From the NCBI GenBank assembly GCA_031261765.1, contig JAISJA010000111.1, positions 1 through 6,802 on the forward strand: a stretch of 6,802 nucleotides of DNA. Direction: 5' to 3'. The notes under the pieces are model-generated. The model made no database searches and was not told where the DNA came from. It saw only the letters and a program-made list of their open reading frames with translations. Every line of letters begins with the position of its first letter. Position 1 is the stretch's first letter. The position numbers were made by a program, and so were the translations under genes. Positions 4,355 through 6,802 of this stretch are shown here, piece after piece. Origin of the DNA: Coriobacteriales bacterium. GTDB taxonomy: Bacteria; Actinomycetota; Coriobacteriia; Coriobacteriales; UBA8131.

Positions 4355-5122
4355 TTAGTCCAATCTGACCGGTATGCCCGAGCCGGACATATATTCTTTC
4401 ACCTCGCGCACCGTGAACTGGCCGTAATGGAACACGCTGGCGGCCAATACCGCATCGGCCTTTCCGTCTATTATAGCCTCGGCGAAGTGCTGTAATTCGC
4501 CTGCGCCGCCGCTTGCTATAACGGGTATATCCACCGCGTCTGCAACCGCGCGCGTAAGCGGTATGTCAAAACCGTCTTTCGTGCCATCTGCGTCCATAGA
4601 CGTTAACAATATCTCACCCGCGCCACGCTTGCACGCCTCTGCCGCCCAACCAACGGCGTCTATTCCGGTATCGACACGCCCACCGTTAAGGTACACCGTC
4701 CATGCGTCATGCCCGCCGCTCGCGCGTCTGGCGTCTATGGCGCATATCACTGCCTGCGTACCAAACGCGTGCGCGGCCTGCGTTATAAGACCGGGATCGC
4801 GGACCGCGGCGGAATTCACGGATATCTTGTCGGCACCGGCCGCTATCATGCGCTGCATAGACGGCAGGTCGCGGAAACCTCCGCCAACAGTATATGGTAT
4901 GTGCAGCTGCTCGCTGGCGCGCGAGGCCATGTCTATGGTAGTAGCGCGGTCGTCGCTGGTTGCCGTTATATCAAGGAATATCACTTCGTCCGCACCGGCG
5001 TCGTCATAGGCGCGTGCCAGTTCTATTGGGTCGCCCGCGTCGCGCAGCTTCACGAAGTTCACGCCTTTAACGACGCGACCGTCTTTCACGTCCAAACACG
5101 GTATGACACGCTTCGTTAGCAT
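4355..5122 (-). CDS. hisF: imidazole glycerol phosphate synthase, cyclase subunit
   Basis: HisF is a (beta/alpha)8 barrel of 255 residues. It uses ammonia delivered by HisH to convert PRFAR to imidazole glycerol phosphate and AICAR. Diagnostic residues are present: [16 protein letters not shown] (5-20, catalytic Asp11), VGGGFRD (79-85, phosphate binding), KISVNSAAV (99-107), CAIDARR (127-133, catalytic Asp130), [13 protein letters not shown] (172-184) and [10 protein letters not shown] (201-210, second phosphate site). Length is typical. The start overlaps the hisA stop by seven bases (ATGCTAA), with GGGAG seven bases upstream. Every one of its 19 isoleucines is encoded by ATA. Confidence 0.97.
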   Translation of the reverse strand: MLTKRVIPCLDVKDGRVVKGVNFVKLRDAGDPIELARAYDDAGADEVIFLDITATSDDRATTIDMASRASEQLHIPYTVGGGFRDLPSMQRMIAAGADKISVNSAAVRDPGLITQAAHAFGTQAVICAIDARRASGGHDAWTVYLNGGRVDTGIDAVGWAAEACKRGAGEILLTSMDADGTKDGFDIPLTRAVADAVDIPVIASGGAGELQHFAEAIIDGKADAVLAASVFHYGQFTVREVKEYMSGSGIPVRLD

Positions 5123-5877
5123 AGCGCGTCTCCCGGCGCGTCTTGTTCTCCTGATGCTTCCGCCAAAACGGCGATGGCGTCCGTAAGCGAGAACGCGCGT
5201 TCATAAAGCGCCCGTCCCATTATGGCCCCCTCTATTGCGTTGGTAGCCGCAAGCGCGCGTATGTCCTCAAGCGAGGCTATCCCACCGGAAGCTATGACGG
5301 GAAAACCTGCTATCGTAGCAATATGCTCATACGTTGATATATCAATACCTGTTTGCATACCGTCGCGCGATATGTCCGTATACACCAAATGCCTTATACC
5401 CCAACCGGCGAGTTCGCACACGAGCTCGTCTGCGGGAATGCCGGCGCCCTCGCGCCAGCCCTGTATGGCGACCTCGCCGCCCTTCGCGTCCACGCCGGCG
5501 CATATAGCGTCGCCGAAACGCGACACGGCCTCTTTAGCGAAATCCGGATCGGTTATGAGCTTCGTGCCTATAACCACGCGTTTGGCACCGGCGTCTATCA
5601 ACGACTCCAATGTGTCCATGCTACGCACGCCGCCACCGACCTCTACGTTAAGGTCCGTAGCGTCTATGACGCCTTTTATGACGTCTAGGTTAAGCGGTAT
5701 GCCGCTGCGCGCGCCATCCAGGTCCACCACGTGCAGCCAACGCGCGCCCGCACGGGCGAACTCGACTGCCTGCTGTACGGGATTATCGCTATATACCGTG
5801 ACAGCGTCATAGTCACCTTTCGCAAGGCGCACCGCACGTCCGTCCAACATGTCTATGGCGGGCAACAGGTACATCAT
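5116..5877 (-). CDS. hisA: ProFAR isomerase (HisA)
   Basis: HisA converts ProFAR to PRFAR through an Amadori rearrangement. The 253-residue barrel has [15 protein letters not shown] (4-18, catalytic Asp9), [10 protein letters not shown] (50-59), [13 protein letters not shown] (78-90), VVIGTKL (101-107), [16 protein letters not shown] (126-141, catalytic Asp130), YTDISRDG (166-173), [13 protein letters not shown] (194-206) and IMGRALYE (219-226). The VGGGVR motif and general character fit an ordinary HisA rather than the dual-function PriA (SGGIRDD type) of many actinobacteria. The start codon is uncertain by one: ATGATG occurs, the first ATG overlapping the hisH stop (ATGA), while the second sits at a better distance from AGGTGG (5886-5881). 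The short tail after about residue 240 is not conserved and overlaps hisF. Confidence 0.96.
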   Translation of the reverse strand: MMYLLPAIDMLDGRAVRLAKGDYDAVTVYSDNPVQQAVEFARAGARWLHVVDLDGARSGIPLNLDVIKGVIDATDLNVEVGGGVRSMDTLESLIDAGAKRVVIGTKLITDPDFAKEAVSRFGDAICAGVDAKGGEVAIQGWREGAGIPADELVCELAGWGIRHLVYTDISRDGMQTGIDISTYEHIATIAGFPVIASGGIASLEDIRALAATNAIEGAIMGRALYERAFSLTDAIAVLAEASGEQDAPGDALC

Positions 5878-6608
5878 TTGCCACCTGACTTATACGCGCG
5901 TACCGTAGATACGAAGTTCGCGAGCACGCGGGCCCCGTTATGGGAGGATTTCTCTGGATGGAATTGCACGCCGAATATATTACCCGACTGTACGGCAGAC
6001 GTGAAAGCCGTAGCGTGCGTAGTGGTCGCGGTAACGCAGCTGCCGTCTGCAGGTACGCATTGATATGAATGTGTGAAATAGAAATTCGAGTTATCTGGAA
6101 TTCCACGGAACAAAGCCCCGCCGTCCGCGTTTGCACATGAACGTTGACCGCTCATGCCATCTGCGGCGAAATCGCCCATATACGTTACCTGGTTCCAACC
6201 AACGTGTGGCACTTTAAGCTTCATGCCGTCAGCGGTAGTATCGTCTATGCGACGGCAATAACCGCTTAAAAGCCCAAGGCCGTATGCGTACCCGGCACCC
6301 CCGGCGCCTTCGTCGCCATAGTCAAACAGAAGCTGTATACCAAGGCAAATACCCAAGAAAGGATGTCCTTTGGCGCATGCGGCGCGTATGGCGTCTGTCT
6401 GTCCCAGGCTCCGCATCATGTCTGCCGCGTCAGCGAAAGAACCAACACCGGGCAACACGCTGGCGTCGGCCTTCAGTATATCGCCGGAGTCGTCGCTTAT
6501 ATACGCGTTAGCGCCGGCGTTCTGCAGACCTTTCTGTACAGAGCGTAAATTCCCACGGTGATAGTCTATTACTACGATATCAATATCGCTTGTTGTTGTG
6601 CTAGCCAA
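5874..6608 (-). CDS. hisH: imidazole glycerol phosphate synthase, glutaminase subunit
   Basis: HisH hydrolyses glutamine and channels ammonia to HisF. Motifs of a class I amidotransferase are IVVIDYHRGNLRSV (11-24), LPGVGSF (52-58), FLGICLGIQLL (84-94, nucleophile Cys88), VPHVGWNQV (133-141), YFTHSYQC (177-184) and FGVQFHPEKSS (212-222, His217 and Glu219). The first ATG in frame is 6683, but that region is the hisB end in another frame. I chose TTG at 6608, preceded by GAAGGG with a five-base gap, giving 244 residues and an eight-base overlap with hisB. That is longer than the usual 195-215; the extra length is in the N-terminus and in Gly/Ala- and Asp-rich loops near 99-107 and 145-166. The stop overlaps the hisA start (ATGA). 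Confidence 0.95.
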   Translation of the reverse strand: MASTTTSDIDIVVIDYHRGNLRSVQKGLQNAGANAYISDDSGDILKADASVLPGVGSFADAADMMRSLGQTDAIRAACAKGHPFLGICLGIQLLFDYGDEGAGGAGYAYGLGLLSGYCRRIDDTTADGMKLKVPHVGWNQVTYMGDFAADGMSGQRSCANADGGALFRGIPDNSNFYFTHSYQCVPADGSCVTATTTHATAFTSAVQSGNIFGVQFHPEKSSHNGARVLANFVSTVRAYKSGGK

Positions 6609-6802
6609 GACTGCCCTTCGTGGAAGGTATCTGACCGGCACGGCGCGAGTCAAGCGAGGCTGCCGTCGCCAACGCCCTTGCAACCGCCTTGGACGCAGCT
6701 TCTATTATATGGTGCGAGTTCTCTCCGGACAAAGAACGTACATGCAGCGTGAAACCGGCGTTAGACGCCAGCGCTATAAGGAACTCCTTGAACAGCGTAG
6801 TA
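6601..6802 (-). CDS. hisB: imidazoleglycerol-phosphate dehydratase (C-terminal part; start outside window)
   Basis: The last 66 codons of hisB enter from the right edge. HisB dehydrates imidazole glycerol phosphate to imidazole acetol phosphate using a di-manganese centre. Visible motifs are LASNAGFTLHVRSLSGENSH, followed directly by HIIEAASKA and then RRAGQIPSTKGSLG at the end. The His-His-x-x-Glu cluster is the second conserved metal-binding repeat of the family, and the PSTKG tail is typical. The frame covers 6603-6801 plus one base, ending in TAG at 6601-6603. The hisH Shine-Dalgarno lies inside its 3' end. The remaining two thirds of the gene, and any upstream hisGDC, are outside the window. 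Confidence 0.95.
   Translation of the reverse strand, partial: TTLFKEFLIALASNAGFTLHVRSLSGENSHHIIEAASKAVARALATAASLDSRRAGQIPSTKGSLG

Noticed and set aside
5222..5812. 196-residue plus-strand frame antisense to hisA
   Set aside because: Long antisense frames are expected opposite this codon usage; HisA motifs on the minus strand are complete and the antisense product has no domain.
5116..5877. PriA (dual HisA/TrpF) as the identity of the isomerase
   Set aside because: The motif is [10 protein letters not shown], typical of ordinary HisA, rather than the SGGIRDD type of PriA.

Overview
The window looks like a piece of a bacterial chromosome of roughly balanced base composition. Gene density is high, Shine-Dalgarno sequences are purine-rich, and most cistrons are stacked or overlapping. 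The best guess from protein style is an anaerobic actinobacterium of the Coriobacteriia type: a type I signal peptidase with a long Q/P/Y/G-rich cytoplasmic head, and a split chorismate mutase/DAHP synthase pair. This placement is inference. No rRNA, tRNA, CRISPR array or insertion sequence is visible.

Layout from left to right. On the minus strand, positions 1-560 hold the N-terminal part of CbiM, the membrane substrate-binding subunit of a cobalt/nickel ECF transporter; the gene runs off the left edge. After a 165-base spacer with a tandem 13-mer and GC-rich palindromes come two minus-strand aromatic-pathway cistrons coupled by an ATGA overlap: an AroQ-type chorismate mutase (1541-1810) and a DAHP synthase of the B. 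subtilis/KDO8P-like class (726-1544). Divergent from them, on the plus strand, is a short LarC-like nickel-pincer-cofactor gene (1911-2420). It has a strong promoter-like sequence and little or no leader. The divergent spacer also carries a nested inverted repeat.

Positions 2421-2744 lie between convergent genes and contain the most unusual structure. Two 103-bp direct repeats differ at one base and flank a third, strongly diverged unit. Several frames through the array stay open. One of them, a GTG frame behind a perfect AAGGAGG, would encode a 27-residue, Cys/Trp-containing, strongly cationic peptide.

From 2745 to the right edge everything is on the minus strand and forms one tight run, in transcription order: hisB (3' end only), hisH, hisA, hisF, hisI, hisE and then lepB. 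The his genes cover the middle steps of histidine biosynthesis: HisE and HisI (PR-ATP to ProFAR), HisA (isomerisation), HisH-HisF (IGP plus AICAR) and HisB (IGP dehydration). Junctions are overlaps or gaps of 1-12 bases, so the run is probably cotranscribed. The last gene, lepB, sits 12 bases after hisE without a visible Shine-Dalgarno, which suggests translational coupling.

Two themes cut across the window. Nickel/cobalt handling appears twice (CbiM import, LarC-like cofactor factor). Isoleucine is encoded almost only by ATA in several genes (19 of 19 in hisF), which is surprising at this base composition.
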